Shown here: positions 35,359 to 45,300 of the stretch, piece by piece
Numbering within the stretch: position 1 is the first letter of the stretch
Layout of the letters: each line of letters starts with the position of its first letter
Assembly (NCBI GenBank): GCA_903911435.1
Contig: CAIWDF010000275.1
Coordinates: forward strand, 1 to 47,636
Direction: 5' to 3'
DNA from: an uncultured Bacteroidota bacterium
GTDB lineage: Bacteria > Bacteroidota > Bacteroidia > 2-12-FULL-35-15
Length of the DNA: 47,636 nucleotides
Made by a program: the position numbers and the translations under genes
Notes under the pieces: generated by a model
Told to the model about the DNA's origin: nothing
What the model saw: the letters and a program-made list of their open reading frames with translations, nothing else
Database searches by the model: none

Positions 35359-36360
35359 ATGATTAAAATAGGAGTATTTGGTGCAGGGCATTTAGGAAAG
35401 ATACATATAAAACTATTAAAAGAAATTGAAACACTTGAATTGGTGGGCTTTTATGATGCTAACCCAGAAGCAGCAGCTATTGTAGAAAAGGAATTCGGGG
35501 TGAAATATTTCGATTCGATGCAATCGCTGATTGATAAAGTTGATGCAATTGATGTTGTTACTCCTACGTTAGCTCATTACGAATGTGCTTCGAAGGCGAT
35601 TAAAAACTCGAAACATGTTTTTATAGAAAAGCCAGTAACTACAACCATTGAGGAAGCCAAAAGCTTAATCGGTCTCGCAAAAGAAGCGAATGTGAAAGTA
35701 CAAGTAGGACATTCGGAACGGTTCAACCCTGCTTTTATTGCTGCTCGCAGCTATTGCTCAAATCCTATGTTTATTGAAACACATCGCTTGGCGCAGTTTA
35801 ACCCAAGAGGAACGGATGTTTCAGTGGTTCTCGACCTAATGATTCATGATATTGATATTATTCTAAGTGTTGTTCAATCACCCATCAAACGCATTAGCGC
35901 AAGTGGGGTATCGGTAGTTAGCGACACGCCAGACATAGCCAATGCAAGAATTGAGTTTGATAACGGCTGTGTTGCTAATCTTACATCAAGCCGACTATCG
36001 CTTAAGAATATGCGCAAGTCAAGATTTTTTCAACGAGATGGTTATATCTCTGTCGACTTTCTTGACAAGAAAGTGGATGTAATCCGTTTGAAAAATGTGG
36101 AAGGAGAAGCGGATCCACTTGCTGTTATCGTTGATTTAGGAAATGGTAAAGGTTCAAAACAAATCTACTTTGAGAATCCGAAAACACTCCCAACCAATGC
36201 TATTAAGATGGAATTAGAGGCCTTTGCTGACAGTATCAATAACAATACAACTCCTCCTGTTAGTATTGACGATGGTTATAAAGCACTTGATGTGGCTTAT
36301 CGAATCATCGAAAAAATGAAAGTTACCGCTTCTTTCTCTGAAGAATCGATTAAAGCATAA
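35359..36360 (+). CDS. Gfo/Idh/MocA family oxidoreductase
   Basis: 333 residues. The NAD(P)-binding motif GVFGAGHLGKIH lies at the very N-terminus, and the family motif HVFIEKPVTTTIEEAKSLI carries the conserved Glu-Lys-Pro. The C-terminal domain with LDLMIHDIDIILSVV fits the sugar or UDP-sugar dehydrogenase subgroup. The ATG at 35359 is used as the start. The stop is three bases before the next gene, and the sugar-phosphate transferase follows, so oxidation of a nucleotide sugar for a surface glycan is the likely role; substrate not determinable. Confidence 0.92.
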   Translation: MIKIGVFGAGHLGKIHIKLLKEIETLELVGFYDANPEAAAIVEKEFGVKYFDSMQSLIDKVDAIDVVTPTLAHYECASKAIKNSKHVFIEKPVTTTIEEAKSLIGLAKEANVKVQVGHSERFNPAFIAARSYCSNPMFIETHRLAQFNPRGTDVSVVLDLMIHDIDIILSVVQSPIKRISASGVSVVSDTPDIANARIEFDNGCVANLTSSRLSLKNMRKSRFFQRDGYISVDFLDKKVDVIRLKNVEGEADPLAVIVDLGNGKGSKQIYFENPKTLPTNAIKMELEAFADSINNNTTPPVSIDDGYKALDVAYRIIEKMKVTASFSEESIKA

Positions 36361-36363
36361 CGA

Positions 36364-37266
36364 ATGAATAGGAAATATTTCATTTTTCTTTCGGTTGTAT
36401 TATTGGCTTTTTTAGGGTCGTGTTCAATCTATAATCCTTCGGAACCAATACCTTCCTATATTCACATTGAGAATCTTGGCGTTTCGGTGGCCGACCAATC
36501 GGTTCAAGGCACTACTTCTAGCAAAATTTGCGATGCTTGGATTTATATAGATGAGCAACTAATCGGATGTTTCGAAATGCCATGTACTGTGCCTGTTTTG
36601 TGGGATGGAACGCATACATTGAAAATCAGACCAGGGATTAAAGTAAACGGAATAGCAGCCACCAGAGCTCCTTATCCCTTTTACGACAATTACACTCAAG
36701 TAATCACACTTCAAAGAGGAACTACAACCAACATTACTGGTGCAACCGTGAAGTATTTAAATAACATGACTTTCAAGTGGCTTGAAAATTTTGATGGGAA
36801 TACGGTGACTCTGGATACAAATTCTCACCTTTCAGAATCAGGATTAATTTTTCTTCACAATCCTCCTGCAAGTACAAATATATATGAAGGCACAGGTTCA
36901 GCAGTTGCCTACCTAAAATCTTCGCAACAAATATTTGAGTGTTTTTCACACAATCGGATGCCGATGACCAATCGAGATGCTTTTCTTGAATTAAATTACA
37001 AATGCAATCATGAGTTTACAGTAAGACTTGCAGGCTACACCGTGAGCGGAACAATTGAGACGAACTATATCCCTCCAATTGAAGTTCTAACCCTTAATGC
37101 GAGTGCAAATTGGAATAAAGCATATCTATACCTTTCGCCAACTATAAAACAATTAATTGCTTCGGGAGCACAACCAACCGAGTTTCGTGTTTTTTTTGAT
37201 ATGTACAATTTTTCAGGAACGGATAGCGTTGGAATGGCAATTGACAACATAAAAGTGATTCAGTAA
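36364..37266 (+). CDS. lipoprotein of unknown function in polysaccharide operon
   Basis: 300 residues. A signal peptide with lipobox FLGSC gives a lipidated Cys at about residue 20. The first 110 residues form a beta-rich module resembling PEGA-type folds (DAWIYIDEQLIGCFEMPCTVP; DGTHTLKIRPGIKVNG), and the second part looks like a jelly roll ending in GMAIDNIKVIQ. It lies in a tight plus-strand cluster (gaps of three and five bases), so it is co-transcribed with the oxidoreductase and the glycosyl-phosphate transferase. An envelope role in glycan export or assembly is possible but not shown. Confidence 0.75.
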   Translation: MNRKYFIFLSVVLLAFLGSCSIYNPSEPIPSYIHIENLGVSVADQSVQGTTSSKICDAWIYIDEQLIGCFEMPCTVPVLWDGTHTLKIRPGIKVNGIAATRAPYPFYDNYTQVITLQRGTTTNITGATVKYLNNMTFKWLENFDGNTVTLDTNSHLSESGLIFLHNPPASTNIYEGTGSAVAYLKSSQQIFECFSHNRMPMTNRDAFLELNYKCNHEFTVRLAGYTVSGTIETNYIPPIEVLTLNASANWNKAYLYLSPTIKQLIASGAQPTEFRVFFDMYNFSGTDSVGMAIDNIKVIQ

Positions 37267-37271
37267 AAGGA

Positions 37272-38693
37272 ATGAACAAACGACTTCAAGTTTTAAAATA
37301 TCTTTTTGCTGACTTATTGGCAGCTGCAGCTGCATGGACTCTCTTCTATCTTTACCGAAAGATATATATAGAGCCTGAGAAGTTTCATAAAGATGTTCCT
37401 CTAAAATTTGACGAGAAGTTTTTTTATGCATTATTTTTTATTCCCATCATTTGGCTTTTGCTCTATTACCTAACAGGAGTTTACAAAAATATTTATCGCA
37501 AATCGAGATTAAAAGAAGTTGGACAAACTTTTATGATGTCCTTCATAGGCGTTCTTGTTATATTCTTCACATTATTGCTCGATGATGAGATAGTTTCTTA
37601 CAGAAATTATTACCAGAGCATTCTTGTATTATTGAGCCTTCACTTTGGAATCACAGCCACGCTTCGATTTATTTTATCAAGTATTACCAATAACAAAATC
37701 CACTACCGAAAGATTGGCTTTAACACACTGCTTGTTGGAAGCAACGAGAATGCATTGAAGTTATTTAATGAGATTGAAAACCAAGAAAAGTCTTCAGGAA
37801 ATAGATTTATTGGATTTGTTCATGTGGACAATAAAAATGGGTTCTCCTCAGAATTAATTAAGAAGATTCCTCACCTGGGTGAGTTGACCGATTTAAAAAA
37901 TTTGATAAAAGAAAAAGAAATCGAAGAAGTAATTATTGCCATAGAGTCATCCGAACATGAAAACATTGGAAAAATAGTCAATGAATTAGATTACCAAGGT
38001 ATACTAATCAAAGTAATACCTGACATGTATGATATACTTTCAGGCTCAGTAAAAATGACCTCAATTTTTGGAGAGCCTCTAATTGTAATTTCACGAGAAA
38101 TAATGCCAGCTTGGGAACAGTCGTTGAAACGCATATTTGATGTATTGATCTCCTTGTTTGTACTGATTGTATTTGGTTGGTTGTATCTCATCATAGCCAT
38201 TGCTGTAAAACTTACCTCGAAAGGTCCGGTGTTTTATAGTCATGAAAGAATTGGATGGCATGGCAAACCATTTTATATTCACAAATTTCGTTCGATGTAT
38301 ATTGACGCAGAGAAAAGTGGGCCAGCGTTATCAAGTAAAAATGACCCACGAATAACTCCTTTAGGTTTGTTTATGCGCAAAGTACGTCTTGATGAATTTC
38401 CACAATTTTATAATGTTCTTATTGGAGATATGAGTGTTGTGGGGCCTCGTCCGGAAAGACAGTTCTTTATCGACCAAATTGTAATCAAGGCTCCGCATTA
38501 CAAGCATTTGCACAAAGTGAGGCCAGGTATTACTTCGTGGGGACAAGTGAAATATGGATACGCAGAAAACGTTGAACAAATGATTGAACGATTGAAATAC
38601 GATGTTATCTACATCGAAAATATGTCTATTGGAGTGGATTTAAAAATATTAATTTACACTTGTCTCATCGTAATTCAAGGTAGAGGGAAGTAA
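37272..38693 (+). CDS. polyprenyl glycosylphosphotransferase (WbaP/WcaJ-like)
   Basis: 473 residues. Several membrane spans lie near the N-terminus, a CoA-binding-like domain in the middle (about 145-270), then a membrane re-entrant segment (KRIFDVLISLFVLIVFGWLY) and the catalytic domain with KLTSKGPVFYSHERIGW, FRSMYIDAE, KVRLDEFPQFYNVL, GDMSVVGPRPER and KVRPGITSWGQVKYG. It attaches the first sugar-1-phosphate to undecaprenyl phosphate to begin surface polysaccharide synthesis at the inner membrane. It closes the three-gene cluster; no glycosyltransferase follows, so the rest of the pathway is elsewhere. Confidence 0.94.
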   Translation: MNKRLQVLKYLFADLLAAAAAWTLFYLYRKIYIEPEKFHKDVPLKFDEKFFYALFFIPIIWLLLYYLTGVYKNIYRKSRLKEVGQTFMMSFIGVLVIFFTLLLDDEIVSYRNYYQSILVLLSLHFGITATLRFILSSITNNKIHYRKIGFNTLLVGSNENALKLFNEIENQEKSSGNRFIGFVHVDNKNGFSSELIKKIPHLGELTDLKNLIKEKEIEEVIIAIESSEHENIGKIVNELDYQGILIKVIPDMYDILSGSVKMTSIFGEPLIVISREIMPAWEQSLKRIFDVLISLFVLIVFGWLYLIIAIAVKLTSKGPVFYSHERIGWHGKPFYIHKFRSMYIDAEKSGPALSSKNDPRITPLGLFMRKVRLDEFPQFYNVLIGDMSVVGPRPERQFFIDQIVIKAPHYKHLHKVRPGITSWGQVKYGYAENVEQMIERLKYDVIYIENMSIGVDLKILIYTCLIVIQGRGK

Positions 38694-38821
38694 AGCGTGT
38701 TGATTAAGCACCTTGAAATCCAAGGAAAATGTTTAGAGAACATTATCTATTACATTGAACTAGATTGAAACAAAAATCTATTGGATTTAGTTTGATTTTA
38801 AATTTGAATTCAAAAATTAGA

Positions 38822-38829
38822 TAGATTTG
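38822..38829 (+). promoter_or_regulatory. -7 promoter element TAGATTTG
   Basis: Matches TAnnTTTG, 42 bases before the ATG of the hydroxyacyl-CoA dehydrogenase; a TTTG lies 15 bases upstream (38803-38806). Confidence 0.5.
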
Positions 38830-38871
38830 CAAAATACAAGAATTGTAATAAAACAAAAAAAGAAATAAATA

Positions 38872-39762
38872 ATGAAAAACATAGCAGTAATAGGATCAGG
38901 AACAATGGGCAATGGTATTGCTCACACATTTGCTCAACAAGGATACCAAGTAGCAATGATTGACATTTCCGCACCCGCCTTAGAAAAGGCAGTGGCCACC
39001 ATTAGCAAAAATCTTGATAGAATAGTTGCAAAAGGAACAATCACAGAGGCTGATAAACAAGCCACGCTAAAGAATATCACAACTTACACAGTGGTTGCAG
39101 ATGGAGTAAAAAACGCTGACCTTGTGGTAGAAGCTGCCACAGAAAATGTGGAAATAAAACTAAACATCTTTCGCGAATTAGAAAAATTATGTTCGCCACA
39201 TACTATTCTCGCAAGCAATACATCATCTATCTCGATTACTAAAATAGCTGCTGTAACCAAACGTCCGGATAAAGTAATAGGTATGCATTTCATGAATCCT
39301 GTACCTGTGATGAAACTTGTGGAGGTAATAAGAGGATATTCAACATCTGACGAAGTAACCACCCTAATTATGGAGACTTCAAAAAAGTTGAATAAAATTC
39401 CAGTTGAAGTAAATGACTATCCTGGATTTGTTGCAAACAAAATATTAATGCCAATGATAAATGAAGCCATCATTACCCTTCATGAAGGCACAGCAGGTGT
39501 TGCCGAAATAGATACTGTAATGAAACTAGGAATGGCTCATCCAATGGGTCCGCTTCAACTTGCCGACTTTATTGGCTTAGATGTATGTTTATCGATCATG
39601 AAGGTGTTACAAGATGGATATGGAAATCCAAAATACGCTCCATGCACTTTGTTGGTAAACATGGTTACCGCAGGGCATTTAGGCGCTAAATCTGGTCAAG
39701 GATTTTACAAACACACTCCAGGAAATAAGGAATTGGTGGTAGCAGATATGTTTACTAAATAA
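38872..39762 (+). CDS. 3-hydroxybutyryl-CoA dehydrogenase
   Basis: 296 residues, usual for the short monofunctional enzyme. The NAD motif is VIGSGTMGNGIAHTFAQQG; catalytic features are ASNTSSISIT, HFMNPVPVMKLVEVI (His-Glu pair) and NDYPGFVANKILMPMINEA. It converts acetoacetyl-CoA and 3-hydroxybutyryl-CoA into each other in the cytosol, in fatty-acid or butanoate metabolism. It has its own promoter element and terminator, so it is a single-gene unit. Confidence 0.95.
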   Translation: MKNIAVIGSGTMGNGIAHTFAQQGYQVAMIDISAPALEKAVATISKNLDRIVAKGTITEADKQATLKNITTYTVVADGVKNADLVVEAATENVEIKLNIFRELEKLCSPHTILASNTSSISITKIAAVTKRPDKVIGMHFMNPVPVMKLVEVIRGYSTSDEVTTLIMETSKKLNKIPVEVNDYPGFVANKILMPMINEAIITLHEGTAGVAEIDTVMKLGMAHPMGPLQLADFIGLDVCLSIMKVLQDGYGNPKYAPCTLLVNMVTAGHLGAKSGQGFYKHTPGNKELVVADMFTK

Positions 39763-39770
39763 TGTTCAAA

Positions 39771-39802
39771 AAAAAGAATCACTTAAAAAAGTGATTCTTT
39801 TT
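39771..39802. terminator. bidirectional rho-independent terminator
   Basis: AAAGAATCACTT pairs perfectly with AAGTGATTCTTT around AAAA, with an A-run before and a T-run after. It separates the convergent hydroxyacyl-CoA dehydrogenase and DUF58 genes and touches the DUF58 stop. Confidence 0.92.
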
Positions 39803-40731
39803 CACATCATTCTTGTTCGTTTTAAGAGATAGGGCATGAGCACTTGTTCAAAACCGAGATTAATGTCCGCTTCCACAAAATCAATTTTAAACTGCCCACA
39901 CTTCAACATCAGTTCTGTTTTATATTCTGACATTTGTTTTAGGTAATTCTCCTTTATCTGATTGGGATGTAGTTTGACCTCTTCGCCTGTTTCCATATCT
40001 ACAAAACGGTAAGGACGATTATCAAATTCGAAATCAAGCTCTTTTTGTTTATCAACAACATGAAACAATATCACTTCGTGTTTATTGTGTTTCAAATGTT
40101 GAAGTGCGGAAAATACTTCTTCTGAATTGGATTGTGAATCCATCATATCACTAAAGATGATAACAAGCGAACGCTTATGAATCGCCTCCGCTATTTCGTG
40201 CAAAGCTATTACTGCAGATGTTTTCTTATGAACTTTTACATCAAAAGGCTGTATCAATTCGTCCAATTGATGATAAAGCAACTTATGATGAAGCGTGCTT
40301 GATTTGGCAGGAGTGTGTGATTCAACCTTTTCAGAAAAGACACTTAAGCCTACAGCATCCCTTTGTGTTTTCATCAAGGCAATAATAGCAGCTGCACAAT
40401 AAGCCGAAAAAGTGATTTTGTTTTGTTTTGAGTTTTTCCCATCTGGTAAAGGAAAATACATTGAAGAAGAATTGTCAATAATGATTTGGCAACGAAGATT
40501 GGTTTCTTCCTCAAACCTTTTAACAAAATACTTATCCGTTCTTCCAAAAAGCTTCCAATCAATGTGTCGGGTTGATTCACCTGTATTGTACAATCGATGC
40601 TCGGCAAACTCCACGCTAAAGCCATGAAAAGGACTCTTATGAAGTCCAGTTATGAAGCCTTCTACTACTTGTTTCGCTAATAATTCAAGATGAGTAAAAT
40701 GCTGTAATGTTTGATGATTGATTGTGTTCAT
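39802..40731 (-). CDS. DUF58 domain protein (von Willebrand A-like)
   Basis: 309 residues. The DUF58 signature FAEHRLYNTGESTRHIDWKLFGRTDKYFVKRFEEE precedes a vWA-like domain with a MIDAS-type motif, IIDNSSSM, and IIFSDMMD later. DUF58 proteins usually occur with a MoxR AAA+ ATPase and other vWA proteins; none is seen here, so the partner lies beyond the window or was separated. Role probably in assembly or activation of another protein; details unknown. The gene lies 92 bases downstream of trxA on the same strand. Confidence 0.9.
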   Translation of the reverse strand: MNTINHQTLQHFTHLELLAKQVVEGFITGLHKSPFHGFSVEFAEHRLYNTGESTRHIDWKLFGRTDKYFVKRFEEETNLRCQIIIDNSSSMYFPLPDGKNSKQNKITFSAYCAAAIIALMKTQRDAVGLSVFSEKVESHTPAKSSTLHHKLLYHQLDELIQPFDVKVHKKTSAVIALHEIAEAIHKRSLVIIFSDMMDSQSNSEEVFSALQHLKHNKHEVILFHVVDKQKELDFEFDNRPYRFVDMETGEEVKLHPNQIKENYLKQMSEYKTELMLKCGQFKIDFVEADINLGFEQVLMPYLLKRTRMM

Positions 40732-40823
40732 AAAAGGAAAGTGTTGAACCGTATTGAATAATGAGTTGGCAGCTTAGTTGATTAACTGAACTTACTACTC
40801 AATACTTTTTCCAACACGAAGAA

Positions 40824-41141
40824 CTACAATAGGGCTTTAAGTTTAGCATCGAGTACCGATTTTGGTACTGCTCCAACTTGTTTATCCACAACTTGTCCTC
40901 CCTTGAAGAACAATATAGTAGGAATATTACGAACTCCAAACATAGCAGAGACATTGGCGTTGCTGTCAACGTCTATTTTCCCTACTATCGCTTTTCCTTC
41001 ATAGTCTTTTGATAATTCTTCTACAATAGGTCCTACCATTCTACATGGTCCACACCATTCAGCCCAAAAGTCGAGTAATACTGGTTTGTCTGATTTCGAC
41101 ACTAACTCTTCAAAGTTAGCATCTGTAATTTCTAATGCCAT
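40824..41141 (-). CDS. trxA: thioredoxin
   Basis: 105 residues, standard length. The active site is FWAEWCGPCRMVGP (Cys30, Cys33), followed by the conserved cis-Pro segment RNIPTILFFKGG. It is the cytosolic general disulphide reductase acting with thioredoxin reductase. There is no signal peptide, in contrast to the CAAC protein at 15.8-16.9 kb. Confidence 0.98.
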   Translation of the reverse strand: MALEITDANFEELVSKSDKPVLLDFWAEWCGPCRMVGPIVEELSKDYEGKAIVGKIDVDSNANVSAMFGVRNIPTILFFKGGQVVDKQVGAVPKSVLDAKLKALL

Positions 41142-41240
41142 AATTTTTGTTTTTTAGTTATTGATATTAATTAATGTAATTTAGATTCTCATTTAGTCAA
41201 AACCTTTGCCAAAACTAATTTTATGCCAAAGTGGCATTAT

Positions 41241-42275
41241 TTAGTTCATGAAACGTGTTGATTTAAGTTTAGCTTCTTTCTGCCCAAATAAGCCACGATA
41301 AGATAACATAATCTCGAAACTGCCTACTGAATGCGAAGCTGGAGTAAGTCCAGAAATATTGATATCATATGCCAACGCTGCTGAGATATCATTGTAGTCG
41401 AAACGGAAGGCAACAAACATTGCATCGCGTAAACGATAATACAAACCAAGATGTAAGGCTTTGTCACTTTGGTTGGAGGTATAATGAGAATGCTCAGTAA
41501 GAACATATTTTACGCTTGCTCCTGCATTTAACAACATGGTTGTTCCTTGTTGTGCTACCATGATGCTTGGCTCCACAGTAGTGTTGCTTGTTTCACTCAA
41601 TTTGAAATTCGAATTCCATTGCACCCCCATTTTGGGATATAATTTTTCGAAGCCACCAACAAGTGAATTGTTTGGCATGGTAAAGTGATGAAACGAAAAT
41701 CCTAATGCACTTCTGAATAAATGGTCAGTGGTGAAGGTCCATACCAAACCTGTTGACATATCTAAATAACCTGCACCTCCACCTATAGATTCACCGCTTG
41801 GTATAGCAGGATTATATTGTTCTCCATCCCATTGATTGTCCCATTTAATAGTTCCTAAAGCAGCCGTTTTCAAAGCATACCCGATTGAATAACCAAGTGT
41901 GATGTTGTGTTTTTGTCTTCCGCCAATAAATTTGGTGAATGACACGGTAGCATTGTAAGTATTCGTTTTCAATTTTACCGTTCCTTGATTATCATTGCTA
42001 AAATTGATTCCTGCCGAGAAGAAATCTTTATTTCTCATCCTTTTCTTGAAAATAGGAGCGTCCAACGAAACGGTAAATGTTTTATAAGGTGTGCTAACTG
42101 TAAACCACTGCATACGGTACAAAGTATAGGCTCTTAAATCACCATTAAAAACACCTGTATTGCCTGGATTTGAGGCAACGGGTGAATTATAAAACTGAGA
42201 GAAATGTTGATCCTGTGCTAAAGTAATCTTTGCTGCAAGAACAAGTGCGAATAATATTGGTATAATTCTTTTCAT
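41241..42275 (-). CDS. PorP/SprF family type IX secretion outer-membrane protein
   Basis: 344 residues. The signal peptide ends near KITLAQ, and the mature start DQHFSQFYNSPVASNPGNTG is the hallmark of the PorP/SprF family. The rest is an outer-membrane beta-barrel with alternating strands and a C-terminal region YDINISGLTPASHSVGSFEIMLSY. Members of this family work with the type IX system and are commonly encoded next to one large type B cargo which they help place on the cell surface. That cargo is the 1592-residue gene 42 bases upstream on the same strand. Confidence 0.95.
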   Translation of the reverse strand: MKRIIPILFALVLAAKITLAQDQHFSQFYNSPVASNPGNTGVFNGDLRAYTLYRMQWFTVSTPYKTFTVSLDAPIFKKRMRNKDFFSAGINFSNDNQGTVKLKTNTYNATVSFTKFIGGRQKHNITLGYSIGYALKTAALGTIKWDNQWDGEQYNPAIPSGESIGGGAGYLDMSTGLVWTFTTDHLFRSALGFSFHHFTMPNNSLVGGFEKLYPKMGVQWNSNFKLSETSNTTVEPSIMVAQQGTTMLLNAGASVKYVLTEHSHYTSNQSDKALHLGLYYRLRDAMFVAFRFDYNDISAALAYDINISGLTPASHSVGSFEIMLSYRGLFGQKEAKLKSTRFMN

Positions 42276-42317
42276 AAATCTATTTTCAAAAAATTAGTTC
42301 TTTCGATTTCTAATATA

Positions 42318-45300
42318 TTATCTTACTACTGTCAATGTCCCATTTTCCTTGACCGTTTGACCGGTGCAATAGGTTACAGAAAGGGCATATGTAAACGAAT
42401 TGTCATTCATTCCTAATCCATGCCAGGTTCCATCCCAGCCACTATCGAACGAGGTTGTTTCAAACACCTTCTCTCCTACTCTATCAAATATTTTTAGATC
42501 GAAATAATCAATTCCTCTTCCATGAACATACAAGACATCATTATTTCCATCGCCATTGGGAGACAATCCCGTTGGCATATAATAGGTATAAACATCTGTT
42601 ACTACCACTATCGTAGTATCAGAATCGGTACAACCATTGATATCCGTATAGGTTACATAATAAGGCTGAGTAACGGTTGGTGACATGGTGGCGGTTTGAC
42701 AGGTATTACAATTCACTGCATCATTAGGCCCCCATAGATAAGCTGTACCAGCTGGCATCGCTGTCAACTCTGTACTTTCGCAAGAATTAATAGTGGTAAT
42801 ACCGGTGATGGTGACTGGTATTGGCTCAACCACATCGATATAAAAATTCCGTGTTAAAGTGTCTGTACTTGTAGAATTAGAAACAATGAGGGTTACAAAA
42901 TGACTTCCTAACGTGGAGTAGCAAACATTGATTGGACCACTTGATGTGGAAGTAGATGGTGTTCCATCTTGAAATACCCATTGCCAATTGGTTGGATTTC
43001 CTGTAGACAAATCGGTGAAGGTAACACAACCACTTTGGCACAATACTGTATCGTCAGCAACAAAATTTGGAACGATGTTACAATTATTTACCGTTACTGT
43101 AGAAAGTGCAGAGCCTGTGCATCCACCTGCACCTATACCAGTAATGGTATAAGTAGTGGTAACTGCAGGAGATGCTGTAGCGGTTGATGTACCTGTTGAT
43201 GTTGCTCCCGCTGACCAAGTATAGCTTATGGCACCTGCCGCTGTTAATGTGGCAGCTTGTCCTTGACAAATAGCAGGCGAGTTTATGGTAACAATTGGAT
43301 TCGAATGGATGATAATCGTTGAAGTATCAGTTACTGCAGCACAACTGGCTGTGGCAGCAATAGTATTAGTTACCAAATAAGTTCCTTGCGAACTTGACAA
43401 CAACGATACAACACCAGTACTACCATTGATACTTAATCCAACAGTTGATGTAAATGATCCTGCCGTGCCACCTCCACTAAAAACAGGTGAAGGATTGGTT
43501 GCGTTCTGACAATAGGACATTGGTGTATAACTGAACGTAGCTACTGGCGATGCTACTATTTGAATGGTTGCAGTATTCACTACTACCGGACAAGCACCTG
43601 AAGCACCAATGGTATTGGTAACCGTATACGTATTGGCAGTGCTTAAACCAAGGTTCACAGCACCTGTTGTAGCTATGATACTTAATCCTAAAGGGGTTGA
43701 TGTAAATGTACCAGCTACACTACCAAGAGTAAATGCAGGCACAGGGTTGGTTCCGTTCTGACAATATGGACTGCCTGTATACGAGAAAGCTCCAGTTGAG
43801 GCAGCATCAATGACAATGGTGGTGGTATCTGTAGCCGGAGGACAAACACCTGTAGATGTAACATTGTTTGTTATCACATAGGTTCCTGGAATACTAGTAA
43901 GCAAATTAACAACACCTGTGGTAGTGCTCACAAATGTAAGACCTGCTGGTGAAGCAGAATAGTTACCTGCTGTGCCTCCTCCACTATAAGTTGGTGATGG
44001 ATTAGTACCATTCTGACAATAAGCATAAGAAGGATAACTAAATGTTGCAACGGGAGCTGCACTGATGGTAACAGCTACTGTCATAGTACTAATACAATTT
44101 GGGCCTGGTGTGGTATACGTGATATTATACGGACCACCTGCAGTACTTGCTGCCAAATTAATTTCTCCTGTACTTGCGCTCACAAACACCAAACCTGGGG
44201 TTGATGAAAACGTCCCACCAGGAGTTCCCGTGATGGTTGGAATTGGATTTGTACCTGATTGACAATAGTCGTTTGCTGAATAACTAAAGGAAGAATCTTC
44301 TGCAACATTGATATCAATAATAGATGTTGCGGTTACAGACGGACATCCACCAAGTGCTGCTATAAAATTGGTAACGGTATAACTTCCGGGGGTACTTGCT
44401 GATAAGTCGACTTGACCAGCTGCACCTCCACCAACAAATACTAAACCTGTTGTTGAACTAAATGTCCCTGCTACTCCACCTACACTGTAAGTTGGCGAAG
44501 GGTCGCTACCATCAGTACAATATGGATTTCCTGTATAACTAAACGAAGCAATAGGTGAATTGACTACATCTAAAGAAGCCGATGAAGTGGCTGCACAAGG
44601 CCCTGCTGTGGTGTACGTAATGACATAACTATTAATGGTACTTGCAGCTATGTTAATCAACCCTGTGGTGGCATTGGAGAAAACTAGTCCTGCAGGGGTG
44701 GCTGTAAAAGTTCCTCCAGCTGTTCCTGTAATGTTTGGGCTTGGATTGGTTCCTGCTTGGCAATAACTAGGCGAAGCAAAACTAAATGATGCATCTTGTG
44801 CAGCATTTATAACAATAGTAGATGTGGATGTGGAAGCCGAACATGCTCCCGATGCAGCAATGGTATTGGTAACGGTATAAGTTCCTGCTGTACTTGCCAA
44901 TAGGTTCACTTCGCCAGTAGCAGTGTTCACGAACACTAAACCTGGAGTGGAACTAAATGTACCAGCTATACCTCCTCCTGTAAACGTTGGTAATGGATTG
45001 GTTGCCGAAGAACAATAAGGCGTTCCTGCATAATTAAATGTTCCAACAGGTGCAGTAGTGATGCCAACCGTAACTGAAGAAGACGATGAACAAGCACCTG
45101 AAGTGGTGTAGGTGACGGTATAGGTATTAAGGGTGCTACCTACTAAATTAATTAATCCCGAGGAGGAGTTGATACTTAAGCCTGCAGGGGTAGATGTGAA
45201 CGTACCTCCTGCAACACCAGTAACGGTAGGCAGTGGATTAGTACCCGACTGGCAATAAGCTGCTGCAGAATAGTTGAACCCAGCATTAGCCAATGCACTT

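Noticed and set aside
41223-41237. Hairpin after the PorP/SprF gene as a terminator
   Set aside because: The stem is only six base pairs with a three-base loop and no T-run follows on the minus strand.
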